In this document: in pieces, positions 1 through 12,018 of the stretch
Numbering within the stretch: position 1 is the first letter of the stretch
Layout: each line of letters opens with the position of its first letter
The notes under the pieces: generated by a model
What the model was told of the DNA's origin: nothing
Seen by the model: the letters and a program-made list of their open reading frames with translations, nothing else
Databases searched by the model: none
Made by a program: the position numbers and the translations under genes
From: Zymoseptoria tritici IPO323
Taxonomy: Eukaryota; Ascomycota; Dothideomycetes; Mycosphaerellales; Mycosphaerellaceae
NCBI RefSeq assembly: GCF_000219625.1
Contig: NC_018214.1
Location: 496,001 to 560,000, forward strand
Reading direction: 5' to 3'
Length of the DNA: 64,000 nucleotides

Positions 1-2
1 AC

Positions 3-497
3 CTCATCAGCAGGATAGAGAAGATCAACGAGAACAATGAATTCTGCCTAGAAATGGAGATTTCACTCCTCAGGGCCGCCATCCAAAGCGCGCAGAGTGC
101 GTACCGCCTGATGCAGAGCTCCACGAAACTTTTGATTGATGCTGTGAACATTATCGTCATCAGCCCAGAAGAACTCCTGCGAGTTGATGCAGAGTCTGCA
201 CGACTCATCAGTGAGGCCGAGATGCTTTACGGCTCGGCCCTGGCTTCTCCCCTTGTCCGATTTGAGATAGACGCCGTTGAAAGCAGGATCGGTGCCGGTG
301 ATGTCGCCCGCTTGACTGCGAGAATGGAGGATTGCAACAAGGCATTCATGGTTCACAAGGACGAGAATCCTCGCCAACAGAGCAGCTTGGAGCATTTCGA
401 TGAGATTGAGTCATCGATATATACTCTTATTTGGCTGTTTGACGACTTGGAGGACTCCGGGAAGCAGGCTGAATTGCCGACGGAGGGCTTCTTGTAA
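3..497 (+). CDS. Hypothetical helical protein, 5' partial
   Basis: The reading frame is open from base 3 through an internal ATG at 54 to a stop at 495-497, so the gene probably starts outside the window; the ATG at 54 would give 147 aa. The sequence is rich in Leu, Ala and Glu with regular hydrophobic spacing, which suggests an all-helical protein; no signal peptide or catalytic motif is seen. This composition resembles the helical N-terminal domains of fungal HeLo-like or NACHT-type proteins, but no signature residue proves that. Function not recognised. An antisense ORF over the same bases is treated as a shadow. Confidence 0.55.
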   Translation, partial: LISRIEKINENNEFCLEMEISLLRAAIQSAQSAYRLMQSSTKLLIDAVNIIVISPEELLRVDAESARLISEAEMLYGSALASPLVRFEIDAVESRIGAGDVARLTARMEDCNKAFMVHKDENPRQQSSLEHFDEIESSIYTLIWLFDDLEDSGKQAELPTEGFL

Positions 498-854
498 ACT
501 TGGGTTGATGGAGCAAAGGACGAAGCGTACTTTCGTACCATGAATGTCGGCTGTTCCGCTGGCATCGCCGAGTGGTCCAGAAGTGGGGGAGTGGCTCAAG
601 TGTTGTAGAGTCCACGGGCTAGAATGCGTGTTCGAACGTTCTCGTTGAAACACCTCATCACGGAGTAGTACTGAAGACGCGGGCCGAAGTACCCGAGAAA
701 GACGGCGATCCAAAGCTGAAGCCCGTGAACAAACAAAGTTGTCCAGAAAAGTCAACCTTCAAACCTCTTGCGCAGGAAACCTTCTCTCGTCCAACCCAGC
801 TAACATCTATTCGCCAACACAGTCTTTTTTGAAAAGCACCAGTCAATACCCAGC
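498..854. other. Intergenic region, nothing supported
   Basis: No ORF with coding character lies between the first gene and the start codon at 855. A stretch near 566-650 looks superficially like a tRNA (a GTTCGAAC loop) but does not fold as one. Confidence 0.5.
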
Positions 855-1343
855 ATGCTTCACTCAAACACGACGAGGAAACGCGCCCTGAACAAACAAG
901 AAACAGAGCGAGCACTCTACCTCAGCCTCTACGAGCTCATGAATCGCGCCTCCACAGTCGGAGATGAGGAGACGGCTTTCGCGCTGGCGAGCATATTGGC
1001 GCAGGTGTGTCACCGCCTGGCCCATATACTGCGCTCTACTCCGGCATCTCTACTGACCTTGTGCTTGCAACAGGACGAACACTGCCCGATCCTCTACCGC
1101 GCCCACGCCCACATGCTCCTCGGACTTTGGCTCGACGCACCGGAAAGCATCGAGCATGCCAAAGAAGCCATCACCATGCTGGAGGAAGACTACTATGATG
1201 AGCTCGAAGCTGACGGACGCTTGCAGGACTTCGATCGAGAGCAAGTTGCGCTGGCGAAGAGGATTTTGCGCATGGCGGAGGAGAAGGCGGCGGCTGTTGA
1301 GAAGAACGTGGAGGCAGACATCGGTTGTGCAGGACCAGAATGA
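855..1343 (+). CDS. Hypothetical protein with one small intron
   Basis: ATG at 855, stop ending at 1343. The frame is open throughout (162 aa), but 1005-1073 looks like a 69-nt in-frame intron: GTGTGT donor, CTGAC branch site, CAACAG acceptor. Splicing joins ..ASILAQ to DEHCPILYRA.. and gives a 139-aa protein whose junction reads as a continuous amphipathic helix. The product is acidic and helical with an Arg/Lys-rich N-terminus and a Glu/Ala-rich C-terminus. No family is recognised. Without transcript data the retained-intron form cannot be excluded. Confidence 0.6.
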   Translation: MLHSNTTRKRALNKQETERALYLSLYELMNRASTVGDEETAFALASILAQVCHRLAHILRSTPASLLTLCLQQDEHCPILYRAHAHMLLGLWLDAPESIEHAKEAITMLEEDYYDELEADGRLQDFDREQVALAKRILRMAEEKAAAVEKNVEADIGCAGPE

Positions 1344-1646
1344 CGGAGTGACGACACGGATACCTTGTGGCTTTGTTGGGAAGCCTTGAGAGTGGTAGAC
1401 ACTGGTGAAGTGAAGTCAACAAACTTCGCGCTAGCCGAGTTGGGAAGCTGGACGAAACTTGGTGGTGAAACATTGGTATTGTGTTCGACTATCTTTGTTG
1501 GACACATACTCGTGATGGACTGTCTTCATCCCATTCAAAGCTTGGTGGAGCTATTGGATCTCTACAGATCAGCCCAGACTCTTCGAGAGTTTACCTGAAG
1601 CACACAGTCAGAGGAAACGAACAGACAATGAACGATGAATCAAAAC

Positions 1647-2736
1647 TTACGACAAGTTCTCGTGGAAGAAGTTGAGAAGCGTCTGATAGCCTTTCTCGTA
1701 ATCCGCCTTCACCTTGTCGTCGCTCAAGTCTCCGCGCGCGGCCATGAAGCCGTGGACCTGGTTGGGATACCACTCCACAATGTTCTTGACCTTGACTTCC
1801 TTGGCCCACTGGTTGGAATCAGTAGATGGACAAAAAGAGCAGAGTGGTTGCATAGGACTTACGGCCTCAACATCATCCTTTGGCTCGTCTGTTCGCAGTC
1901 AGCAGGCGTAGAATTCGTGGACATGAAGGTGCACGGCTTACCTCCGCTCGGGAGCATGGCGTATGGGATGGTGATCCCGGGAGCGTCAGCCTTGTCAACC
2001 ATAGCTGGGTGGCAGGCGGCAGCGGCCTTGAAGAGGGTGCCCTCTTGCGAGGAGAGGTTCACGATCTTTCCTCCCCTAATGTGAACATTAGCATCTCTGT
2101 CATTGCATCACATGTATATGGCAGTGTATACCAGCAGTATCCAAGGATACCCCACTGCTTGATGTTCGGGTTCTTCTTGTTGAGCTCCTCAATGACCTTG
2201 GGGATGCGCTCGAGCGTCTTTGGTGGTGCGGCTTTGGTCTGTTCCGGTCACTCAGCTCTTGCCCAATTCTATTCAGCTGCGTGTCGGACTCACCGAGAAG
2301 AATTTGCCCAACTTCTCTTCCTTCTCCTTGTTGTCTGGAGGATACCACGAGATGTCCGCAGGCTCGCCATCGAAAAAGTCGGGAATAAAGACTTGTTTTT
2401 TGTGCTCCTTGTCCCCGTTCGCGAGGATGTCGGCTCCCTGGAGCGTCTGAGGGAAGAATCCGAAGATGTCGTAGCTAAGGTAGAGAGCAGGATAGTTAGC
2501 CTTCGCAAGCAAACATATAGCTTACACAGCTGGTCTGCACTCACATCACCAGAATCCCGGTCGTTGCGTCGCTGGAACCAGTGCCGTACGTCTTCATTCC
2601 CTGGACTTGGCTGAACTCGCCCTTTTCCTTGTAACCTGAGGTCACAACGGGTGGGACTTTGAACAATGTCAACAGTACTCTGGCTACTTACTAGGTAGGA
2701 GGACATACCCGTGCAGCAAGCGTGCGATTGAGACAT
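1647..2736 (-). CDS. Dienelactone hydrolase family protein
   Basis: Seven exons on the minus strand: 2736-2709, 2635-2545, 2474-2294, 2238-2132, 2075-1942, 1888-1863 and 1808-1647. All introns (53-73 nt) are GT..AG, and the exons sum to 729 nt, or 242 aa. Family hallmarks: the N-terminal MSQSHACCTGYK, then ILVIYDIFGFFPQTLQGAD, the nucleophile elbow GYCWGGK (Cys, residues ~132-138) and the catalytic-His motif YPNQVHGFMAARG near residue 210; the catalytic Asp probably lies in SGDEPKDD. Enzymes of this alpha/beta-hydrolase family hydrolyse dienelactones or related ester bonds. The likely site is the cytosol, as no signal peptide is visible. The gene looks intact; the physiological substrate cannot be inferred. 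Confidence 0.93.
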
Positions 2737-3528
2737 GGTTGCGAGTGTTCGTGTTCTGATTTTTGGAGAGATAGTAATCCGATGATGGACCGGAAATTTT
2801 GTGGTACAACAGATGTGTTGGACAGAGATCCTTGATGGAAATTGAAGAGAAGAAAAGAGCTTCGAAGCAGCAATTGAAGAACGAAACATTCTGGAGCCGG
2901 CCACTCGAGCTACTGACCGATTACGACTGTCCTTTGGAATCCAATGCGAATGACGTCTAGAGAGTGGGGTGTTCGTCAACAAATGATCCGCACAGCTTCC
3001 GGATCAATGATGATCCCTTGTCAGAGCCCCCACCATGTCGGCAAAGCGGGTGTAGTCTTCAGCTTAGCATTGGCTGAATCGGTACTCTGACATCTGTCGA
3101 AGAAGAGCTTAAGCGGGCCTGAGGGTGTCGTCCGGTCTGGAGGGATGTCATTCAATTGCATGTGCTCTCGATGGCAGATTCAGAGGGCAGTCACCTGCGA
3201 GTTTAGAGCTACGCGTGCATGTCAGCAGGATCTCATGTTGTGCGTCCGTGGGCGGGACTTTTCATCGGATCGACGCGGTGTCACTTGTAATGACGAACCG
3301 CATGGCGCCGATGAACTCGAAATGTTGTGTCGTTGGAATGAGTCTCCCGTCGCAATAACTCAAGACGATGTTGTACGATGTTACCTCCTGGGCACCTGGG
3401 CAAGTGCAGGTGTGAAGTGATCTCGCCGGGATGACTAAGCGCCCTTGGCAACCTGGAAGTTTGTCTGTTGTTCAGTCGCGATACCGCTTCATGTCCGCAA
3501 CATTGACCGGCCGCCAAGCTCAGCAGCC
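2737..3528. other. Intergenic region between divergent genes
   Basis: This 0.8-kb stretch separates the start codons of the minus-strand hydrolase gene and the plus-strand CmcJ-like gene, so it should hold both promoters. ORFs across it lack recognisable motifs and look like shadows. Confidence 0.5.
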
Positions 3529-4472
3529 ATGAGCATCACCACCGAGATCTACCATCTGCAAGAGATCCCAAGATATGCGACCGAGAAGCCATACACCATG
3601 CGGTATGTGCCTGAGGGCGGGCTCGCGATCACGAACGTTGCACGCGAGAAACACACCGTAGCTGTTCAAGATATCCGCGACGCGAAGACTAACGCCACAC
3701 TCGATCGCAACGGGTTCATGGTCTCGCACCTTCCGGTCAATGCAATGAGCTATGATGATTACGACAGCCAAGAGAAGATCGTGAACGTGTACTTGCCCGA
3801 GCTGGAACAAATCCTCCTTCAGCAATTTCCAGGATGCACAATTGATTTTGTCTCATATCTGGTGGGCGTATTTCGATCTGCCCTATGGCGATCACTGACA
3901 CTTTGAGCAGATACGTAAACGCGAGGCGTCGTTTCCGTATTCCACCGGAGAGCAGTACTCATTTGGACAACCAAACATTGTGGCTCATGTCGACGCAACG
4001 CCAAACGACATGGTCAGACAAATCATCCGAAGACATGGTGCTGATGCCCAACGTCTTCTGAAAGGCAGGGCTCAATACATCACCGTGTGGAAGCCGCTCC
4101 GGGGACCATTGCACGACTATCCACTCGCCCTTTGCGACAGACAGTCCATCGACTCTGCACTTGATCTGGAACCACAAGACATTGTAGACAAAGAGGAAGT
4201 GCTTGAAAATATCCACATCTATCGGAGACCGAATCATCAATGGTACTATCTTTCTGGTCAGCAAACGTCCGAAGCACTCATCTTCCGACAGGCTGATACG
4301 AGGCCGAATGGATATGGTACGTCGCTGGCCTTTGTCTTCTACTCTTGAGTATCCACAACTGACATGTTTGGTAGGAACTCCACATTGTGCTATCAAGAAT
4401 CCTGCTGCTCCCGCCGATTGCACCCCAAGAGAAAGCATAGAGGTTGTCGCATTCGTATACAGCGAGGACTGA
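3529..4472 (+). CDS. CmcJ-like / GA4-desaturase-family oxygenase
   Basis: Three exons, 3529-3861, 3911-4316 and 4375-4472, with 49- and 58-nt GT..AG introns; together 278 aa. The pattern fits the fungal CmcJ/AsaB/GA4-desaturase-like family: a PYTMRYVPEGGLAITNV N-terminus, then NIVAHVDATPNDMVRQIIRR, YITVWKPLRGPLHDYPLALC, HQWYYLSGQQTSEALIFRQ and a C-terminal TPRESIEVVAFVY. The AHVD and C-terminal RESIEVRA-type motifs are the conserved blocks. Characterised members are hydroxylases or desaturases in secondary metabolism or gibberellin synthesis, with a 2-oxoglutarate/iron dioxygenase-like fold; the substrate here is unknown. No backbone synthase gene lies nearby, so there is no biosynthetic cluster in view. 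The gene appears intact. Confidence 0.88.
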
Positions 4473-4502
4473 AGACAGGTTCATCGCCACCGTTCCGGGC
4501 TC

Positions 4503-6288
4503 CTATATCGATACAAAGGTCTCTACGGCAACCTTCAAAGGATCGACTATGTCCTTCATCATGCTTGATGCGAAGCTGGTGGATTCTTTCGGCATGCCGG
4601 TAAGGTTCGGTTCCACGCCAGGAAAATCCAAGCACGCTCTTACCGCTTGAGCATATCGCAGTCCCAGCTCGTTTTGCACCGTCTTGGACAGGCGCATTGC
4701 TGTCAAGAAAGGCGTATATGTCCAGGCCTTGCCGAAATCATTCTTCTCATCATTCGCGGCAAGGCTCTCAATAGACCGATTGTAACACACCTCGAGCAGG
4801 AGTACACCCAAAGAAAACATCGTGGGGTTCCTGATCCATGCTTCGACTGAATCTGGCGTGGTAGGCACCAACGTGGACGATGTGGAGCTCCGGCCCGCGG
4901 ATTCGAAGCGGTGGCTCACGTAGGGCAGCAAGCTGTTTGGCGCGTCCGTAACCAGCAGGATGTTATGCTTCGTCCACTTCCCTTCGAGCCAGCTGGTGGA
5001 AGACATCTGCAACACACCTTTCGCAAGCATCAAAGCGAGTTCCACTCTGAAGCGATTGCTCAGGACGCTCTTCTGCTCGAAATACTCCGCTACGACGACC
5101 GAGTGTTTTGTGGTTATCGGATCAGGTCTGCTGAAAAGGTCGTAATTCTGGCCCTTCGAGTCCGATATCGATCCCAACCTGCGTCTCGCCGGGCGCACAG
5201 GATCTTGGCAGCTCTTGAGAATGGTGCATAGATCACTGACGCATGAAGTGCATGGCAATGCGCCACTGGGTGCGATACTCGGTGCCGGCGCGGGACTGGC
5301 AGATGTCAGCAACGGCTCGGAGATTCCCGAGTCTGCACTTACATTACAACGGGCACAGATGTCGAAGATACGGCTGCCAAGGTGTCAGCTCATGGGCGCG
5401 CTACACCAGACACACAAATTACCTGTGGATCCACTCAACGTCCGAAATGTCAGTGGTGGTAGAGTTCCGCCTTTCTCCTTCGGAGCCACGATCTCCGCAG
5501 TCATCCAGTGCTCGTGATGTGCGCGGTGTGCATGCTCTGCGAAGAGAAATGAGAAGGTCAAGCATTCTTGACCATGATCGTCTTTGCGATGATCAACGTT
5601 GAGTCTGATGTTGGCCGGATGTGCGTGACTGCAGTCGCATTTCCAGCCAGCTCGACATGCTTCGTACAGTCCACCTGCGCACTGTTTTATGAGCTCCAGG
5701 ATTTCTAGATCTTGGACAAGCCCACTTCGAGATGGTGCAAGCTTGAGAGCATCTTTCGTGAGAGTGCGGAATTCGCTGATGCGCATCCTCAGTCTCTCCA
5801 AGCTGGCCTTGTAATATGGCCCACGAACGAAGCACTTGATGACACGAGTAGCACGGTCTTTGATGGTCGAGTTGCCGTCTGGGATCTGTGTTACATGGTA
5901 ATCAGCAAAGAGCACACACGCAGAGATTACAGGTAACACTCACTGGCAGTTTAGCCATCAACTTCGTTATCGTCTTGTGGATGTCACTGATCTTTCCCAG
6001 TATGCTCGCCGCTCGTATGCCAAGTTCTCTCTGCACACTATCATTCAGCTCTTGATCTTGCCATAGAGCTCCACTTGGATCGGCAAGGAGAGCCCTGAGT
6101 TGTTGCGCCGGAATTGTGTAATGCAGCAGATACTCTACGGCATTGAGGAAGATCTGCTGATGATTCTTGAGAGACTCAGCCAGGTGATTGATGTCGCGGC
6201 CCGTGAGCGCTCCGCTGTATGCGTCTACGAGTTCGATCACAATCGGAAAAAGAGCCAGAGCCAGGCCTGCGACTTCGATGCCGGACAT
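4503..6288 (-). CDS. HeLo-like / DUF7580-type protein
   Basis: Four exons on the minus strand: 6288-5944, 5885-5423, 5373-5343 (31 nt) and 5295-4503, with introns of 58, 49 and 47 nt; 543 aa. The N-terminus MSGIEVAGLALALFPIVIEL followed by helices matches the HeLo-like (prion-inhibition and propagation) type of fungal domain. The C-terminal half (DPITTKHSVVVAEYF.., SLGVLLLEVCYNRSIESL, KTVQNELGLRYAQAVRACL) matches the DUF7580 kinase-like module seen with it. An in-frame ATG at 6300 would add four residues; 6288 was chosen because the domain starts there. HeLo-type domains of known members act at membranes in cell-death signalling. It stands head to head with the NLR gene, 319 bp apart, suggesting a shared promoter. 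Confidence 0.82.
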
Positions 6289-6607
6289 ATTGGTATGCAC
6301 GCCTGTTTCGGACAGTGAACAGAACGGCGCGAGGCTGACTCTTCAGCTTTGCCAACTGATATCGGCCACAATACATCAGTTGCCTTGCAATGCCACCACG
6401 TCACACCACCCGCCTGAGAGGATTCCTACCTGCACGTCATGACGATTGAGGCCGCCTAAGCCCAGCGGCGGTACATGCATGCAAGAGCTAAGCTTGACAC
6501 AGCGGGGCCGAGTCGTTCGCATAAGAGGCCGCATCTCTGATGTGGCCGAAACCACCATCTGCTTGCCATTCAAATGAGTTCAGACACACCTCAATTGGTT
6601 TGTGGCA
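6289..6607. promoter_or_regulatory. Shared divergent promoter region of HeLo-like gene and NLR
   Basis: These 319 bp lie between two start codons pointing apart and are free of supported ORFs, so both genes must draw on it. No specific binding site was identified; the regulatory role is inferred from gene orientation. Confidence 0.55.
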
Positions 6608-9600
6608 ATGTCACTGAATGCTGGTACGACCAACAACATTGCACGTGCCTCGCAGGGAGCTCTGTCCGCCTTATCAGCCAGATCAGCCGATATCCTTGGC
6701 ACGCCTGACCAAGAAGTGCTCTCAAGAACTACGCACCGGTACAGCGATGAAGAGGAACGATTGCGCATATGGCTTCAAGAGCACGATGTCGCCTCCGGCG
6801 GACTGGACCATCGGCTTGAAGCATCGTCTCAGCTTCGTAGTCGGGTGCTGGACCTGCTAGCACAGTTGGCTGGCGCCGTCTCCGAGGCGGCACACGCAGA
6901 GGCAGAGATTGACAACAATCATTCTACTGATCTGCACAGGTCTTCTATCTCAATACCCGGTCCACGTGTACCGCTTTCTGAGCTGCGTATTCGGGATGAT
7001 CTCTCTGTCGAGAGCATTTCTCTGAGTACAGACACGAACGCTACATTGGCAGACTCTCTCTCTGACTCTTCGTTCAATCACGTCCACGACATCGTCAGTC
7101 ACCTTCTGGAACTTGGCCCTTCGATAGCGGACCCTGCACCTCATGATCAACTTCCTCACTCGGATGCGGCACAGCATGACATCAATCATGTTCGTGACAG
7201 TTTCCCGAAGGCGGCAGAAGCTTTAGTTCTGCGGTTGGGAAGGGCCAATTGGGAACGCAGACAATACTTGATGCAACTGCGCTCGAGACTGGCCGAGGAT
7301 CTGCCTGAGGGGCTCAGTCTGAGGCAGATCGAGGACTATGACCCAGAGGGTATCCAAATTGACATGTCAGATGCTACTACCAACAGCCAGACCTCTGTTC
7401 AGGATTCCGGCCCCAGCGGCGAGCTCCTCCTTCGACCACACTCGCCTGGAGGCACAGAATCGGCTAAACAGACTTCCAGCCGAACTGATACGTCTGGGTT
7501 CCGGTTTTCTCGAGGTGATGCTACGATGACGGAGATTACCGCCCCTTCCAAGACGGACATGCTGCTTAAAGAAACGTCCACGCCGGACATGCGTTACAAA
7601 GTACCTTATCCTCCTTGCCCAAACGAGGAACTGTCGGGAAAAGCGTTCGTGTGCCCTTTCTGCGCAGATACTGTCCCGGACATCAAGACAGCAACAGAAT
7701 GGAAGTGAGTGCATTTTGATTACCGTTTCGTCTTGAAGAAGTGTGCGCACTGACCAGGAGGCATGCAGAACGCACGTCTTCGGTGATCTCGAAGCTTATC
7801 TCTGCACTTACCCGGAGTGCACGTTGTCCGCGGAGACGTACCAGAGCAGGCAATCTTGGTGGCAGCATGAGAAACAGCATCATCGTACCCAGCGCGCTTG
7901 GGTGTGTACCCCATGTGAATCAGCAGCCGGCGAGTCAGTCTTCCAGACGCCAGCCTCTTTCGACGAACACATCGCGACAAATCACCCTGTCAAGCTCACC
8001 CGTACGCAATTGGCAGCCGTGCGTGATGCGTGCCAGAGGAATACTGGCAGAAAGCGCCCTTCGAGTACTTGTCCGCTGTGTCAGATCACCATCGAGAGGC
8101 ACCATGCTCCGACTTTGGAACGAGCTGTGAAAAAGCATGTTGCGGATCACTTGGAGCAGTTAGCGCTTTTCGTAGCTTTGCCAGCTGGTTCAATGCTGAT
8201 GAAAGAAGATGGCTCCGAGTTCCAGGATGATTCGGATTCAGGCGATGGTCTCCAGAGCGAGATCATGTCCGTACTCTCCAGAGGTACTCGCGTCTCGAAG
8301 AGAGACGTTCAACAAGCCAACGTGAAGGCTTTCATAGCGGATCAGCAGAGAGCCGCAATCGATCACGGGAACATGCCGATAGTCCACTCGGAAAGCCCGA
8401 CAGAGCGAGACAGCACAATGCCAGGCGTAAGCGAAGCATTGGCCAGCAACTATCTCCCAATCTTCCCCATGCTTGGACCGATGCCACCACCCAGCGAACA
8501 CTTCTACTCACGAGATACATTGATCTCGGCAATTGGCAATTCTCTGCACTCTCCCGGCAATATCTGTGTCATACACGGCGTCGGAGGCGTGGGTAAGACT
8601 CTGGCTGCTGTCCAGTATAGCCACAACAAGCAACAACACTACGATGCCATATTCTGGTTACAGGCCGACACTGCGCCTGGTCTGGCAGACTCCTTTGTCC
8701 AGATGGTCGCACTCCTGGGCCTCAGCACTGGTGCAGATGATCACGGCCAAGCCATTGCCAAAGGAAGGAACTGGCTGCAAGATACAGGTCAGCAAGCTTC
8801 TAGCTAGCCCTCACCTCGGTGAGCTCAGTGAGAATTTACTGACGTTGACAGACAAACGATGGCTGCTAGTCTTCGACAACGCCCATGGCTTAGATGGTAA
8901 GCAATATGGGATGGACGTACTGACCTCCAACGTCTGGGTTCAGCCGGCACCAGCTGGAAATGACCGCACGGGCAGACATTACTGCAGCATGTTGGATGAC
9001 CTCTATACTGACATCGGTCCTCGCTCTTAGACATATCACGCTACTTTCCACAGATGGTGCAGGGAACCAACGGATCTGTGATCATTACCACACAGTACAA
9101 GAACATCATCTCCGAAGCGCCCAATATTTCGAAAGTACAAATCGACCCGCTTGACCAGCGAGCTGGCTCTGAGATGCTTCTTAAATATTTGGGCAGAAAC
9201 ATCCGCGAAGACCCTGAGCGACAACTTGCGAGGGAGATCTCGGCATTCGTTGGAGGCTTACCAGTCGCGATTGCGCATGTCGCCGGCTACGTCAGCTTCT
9301 CAGGTTGCACTCTGGAGGAAATGATCGAGACGTTCCGTGAGTGGCGCAAGCGCACTGGTATCGCTACTGATGAGCGGGATGATCTTCCGGCGACATTTCG
9401 CGAAGCATCATTCAGCTATGATGGAACCTTGGCCATGGTATGGGAGGTCACCTTGAGAGAGCTGACTCAAGACGCATGTGATGTGCTCTACATTCTAGCC
9501 TTCCTCAACTGTGCTGCGGTACCACAGAACATGCTATGGGGCATACACGAGGACCCATTGCTACAGTTCCTCGATTCGAGAGAACGCATCAGGTAAAAGC

Positions 9601-11069
9601 TGTGCACCACAACATCAAAAACCAGACACTAATACCGCGAGCCAGAATGCGAAAGATCAACGAGTCCCTCATCAAGCGCCGACTAGTAGATGATACGGAC
9701 TCGTGCTTTTCTATGCACCGTTCGCTGCAGCGAGGCATTCGTCAGAAACTATCTCTCGATCGCATTCGCCAGCAAAGGGTGTTCAATCAGGCTGTCGCTG
9801 TCGTGCGTGAGGCTTTCCCTCGCTTGAGTAATCTACAGCAGCCGAGACCAGAGAAGTGGGCCGAATTGCAAAAGCTTCTACCACATCTGCATGCTCTACG
9901 CGATGTGTATCGCGCCTCCAAATCTCAAATCAAAGGATCGATCGACTTTGCGCAACTTCTTCTCGACGCTGGAATGGACCAATTTGAGCAGGGCATAGCA
10001 CAAGAAGGCTTGCTTCTGCTCGACACTTCGGAGACGGTCCTGGACACACTGGACACAACCGCTGCGATATCACCTGAAGATCACAAGGTCATGAAAGCTG
10101 ACATCCACGCTCTGATGGGCATCATGTACGACGATATCGGCATATCGAAGCGACAAGAAGCGCTGGAACGCAGGGAACTTGCTTTGGAGATTCGCAAAGA
10201 GGTGTCTCGGGACGCGACGACACAGCAACGGAAGTATGAAATGCTCCTCTTCAACTCGTGGATGGAGTACGCCATCTCCCTACTCCACTATCATCGCCAT
10301 GAAGACGCGAACCCAATCATCGAATCATGTTTGGCCAAGTTCAAGGAGTGGGGACCAGAAGACGAAATCCCGTTTGAGTACGCAAAGTACTACAACAAGA
10401 TGGCGTTGGTCAAGATGTACCAGGGCAAGTTCAGCGAGGCTGTTGAGCATGCCACCAAAGGAGCACAACTTATGGAGAAGACTGGATACAATATGTTCGC
10501 AAGCCGCTTCAAGTTCGATTTGGCTTGCATCACCCTCCAGAGCGGCGATCTCGATCGTGCTCTACAGATACACAAGGAGATCCACGACCACAGAATCAAG
10601 CTGGTCGGCCCCACCAACCAACTTTCGCTACATAGCATGTACGCCATCGGTGCAATACACGAGGTCAAGGGAGATCTCCATGAAGCTGAGTACGTCACTG
10701 CACTTCCCAGATGATCAAGTAATGCCCAGCTGACACACACTTCACAGATACTGGTTTTGCCAGGTGCTGGACCAACCACGAAGCTTCTCATCCTGGCCTG
10801 ACGAAGCCTACGCGCGAGCTCAGTATCACCTTAGCCGGGTCCTCCTGGCGCAAGGCAGAGCAGAAGACGTCGAGTATGCCAACGCTATGCAGGAAAAGGC
10901 TCGCGAGGTCCTGGATCGTTTGCTACCACTGGATATGCCGCCGGAATTGGAGGGCGTCACTGATAAGTACATCTTGTTTGATCACATGCTCCCAGTGTCT
11001 CCTGGTGGACCTCGCTTCACTGGACGAGGATTGTTGGAACGTTTTCTGCGCAACACATCCGCTGCCTGA
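6608..11069 (+). CDS. Fungal NLR: zinc-finger / NB-ARC / TPR protein
   Basis: Six exons, 6608-7704, 7769-8787, 8852-8896, 9031-9592, 9646-10689 and 10748-11069; introns 53-134 nt, all GT..AG and in phase; 1362 aa. Order: a Ser/Asp-rich helical N-terminus (~1-345); a Cys/His region of acuF-like type (FVCPFC.., YLCTYPEC, WWQHEKQHH, STCPLC; ~349-495); NB-ARC with P-loop GVGGVGKT (~636-643), kinase-2 RWLLVFDNA, NGSVIITTQ and the GLPVAIAH motif; and a winged-helix-like part with FSMHRSLQRGIRQ. Helical TPR-like repeats follow (~950-1330). The start codon is the first ATG; a GTG six bases upstream is ignored. NLRs of this design act as intracellular immune or incompatibility receptors. It is intact and divergent from the HeLo-like gene. 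Confidence 0.9.
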
Positions 11070-11715
11070 GTGCGTCGTCGATGCCCAGTCATGTGAGCCT
11101 CGCAGCGAGTGTTCGCAGAAACGGGACACCATCGTCTTTCGAGGCTGCTCGATGTTGTGTCTGGAGACAGGTCAATTCCGTCTCCGTGTTCAATTTTAAG
11201 CCCCTGTTGTTCTGTCACGAGTGATTTCACCTGTGGCGGAGCGTCCCGGCTCTTCAGACTCGCATCGCACGAGTTTACTCGGATGCTTCGCAGAACGCCA
11301 GTGCTTGGGCACCTGATCAGAGATGGCGTTCGATTGCAGTCATACATGCTGCCGAGAAGTGAGAGGGCTGGTAGCCTCGACACGAATTGTTATGTATTTC
11401 CTAGATCGTAGAAGGCCTGGAGCTTGAAATTTCCATGTAGTGACATCAACATGTGGAAGTCGTAACGATCCCTGCCCGTCGAGAGTGAGCTTGTTCCGGC
11501 TGAAGAAGGTGCAGGGGCCTTTTATGCAGTGATGTTGCACCGGCGTCGGAGATTCCATCAGGAGTCAAAGACACGGTTCCTTCGCACTTTTTAAACAACC
11601 CCCATTGAATCCCCAACATTTCTCACCACGCCAAAAAAACCACGCGCTCAACCTCAGGAATCACGCTCGTAGCGACAGAACACCAAGCAAGCCTCATCGC
11701 CGACAGCTATCTGAG
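11070..11715. other. Intergenic region, nothing supported
   Basis: Downstream of the NLR stop codon and upstream of the small gene at 11,716. ORFs here are short, mutually overlapping and without motif. Confidence 0.5.
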
Positions 11716-12018
11716 ATGGCAGTGCCAGACGCGTGTCCCAATGCCGCTCAATCGACCGCCAACGCTTCGGCCATGCACATTCCACATGCGAACGGCAAAA
11801 CCCAGCCGTGGCTGAACGCATATCCTCCAGCAAAGCAAGACCTCGTCGGCGTCGCAGAGTCTCGAGGACAGATGCTGTTACTGGACGGAACCGGCGGCAG
11901 TGGAACTACAGCCATGCCAAATCAAGTCGCGCTTCCACCGAAGACCAAAGAGCAGCAGGAAAAGGAGCAGAAATTCAAGGACAACGAGACTCAGGACAAG
12001 CCGCAGACAAAGCAGTGA
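11716..12018 (+). CDS. Small lysine/glutamine-rich hypothetical protein
   Basis: ATG at 11,716 and stop at 12,018 give 100 aa. The frame is open further upstream to 11,605, but without an ATG in good context; the first Met of the compositionally uniform part was chosen. The C-terminal third is highly charged (KTKEQQEKEQKFKDNETQDK) and is predicted by eye to be disordered; the middle is Gly/Ala/Pro-rich. No domain, signal peptide or membrane segment. Function not recognised; an untranslated mRNA remains possible. Confidence 0.45.
   Translation: MAVPDACPNAAQSTANASAMHIPHANGKTQPWLNAYPPAKQDLVGVAESRGQMLLLDGTGGSGTTAMPNQVALPPKTKEQQEKEQKFKDNETQDKPQTKQ

Noticed and set aside
566..650. Possible tRNA (GTTCGAAC loop after a GAGTGGTC-like segment)
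   Set aside because: Acceptor and T stems do not pair, and no clear anticodon arm forms.
2290..2982. 230-aa minus-strand frame over the hydrolase gene
   Set aside because: Out of frame with the seven-exon hydrolase except for its first exon; it reads through introns.
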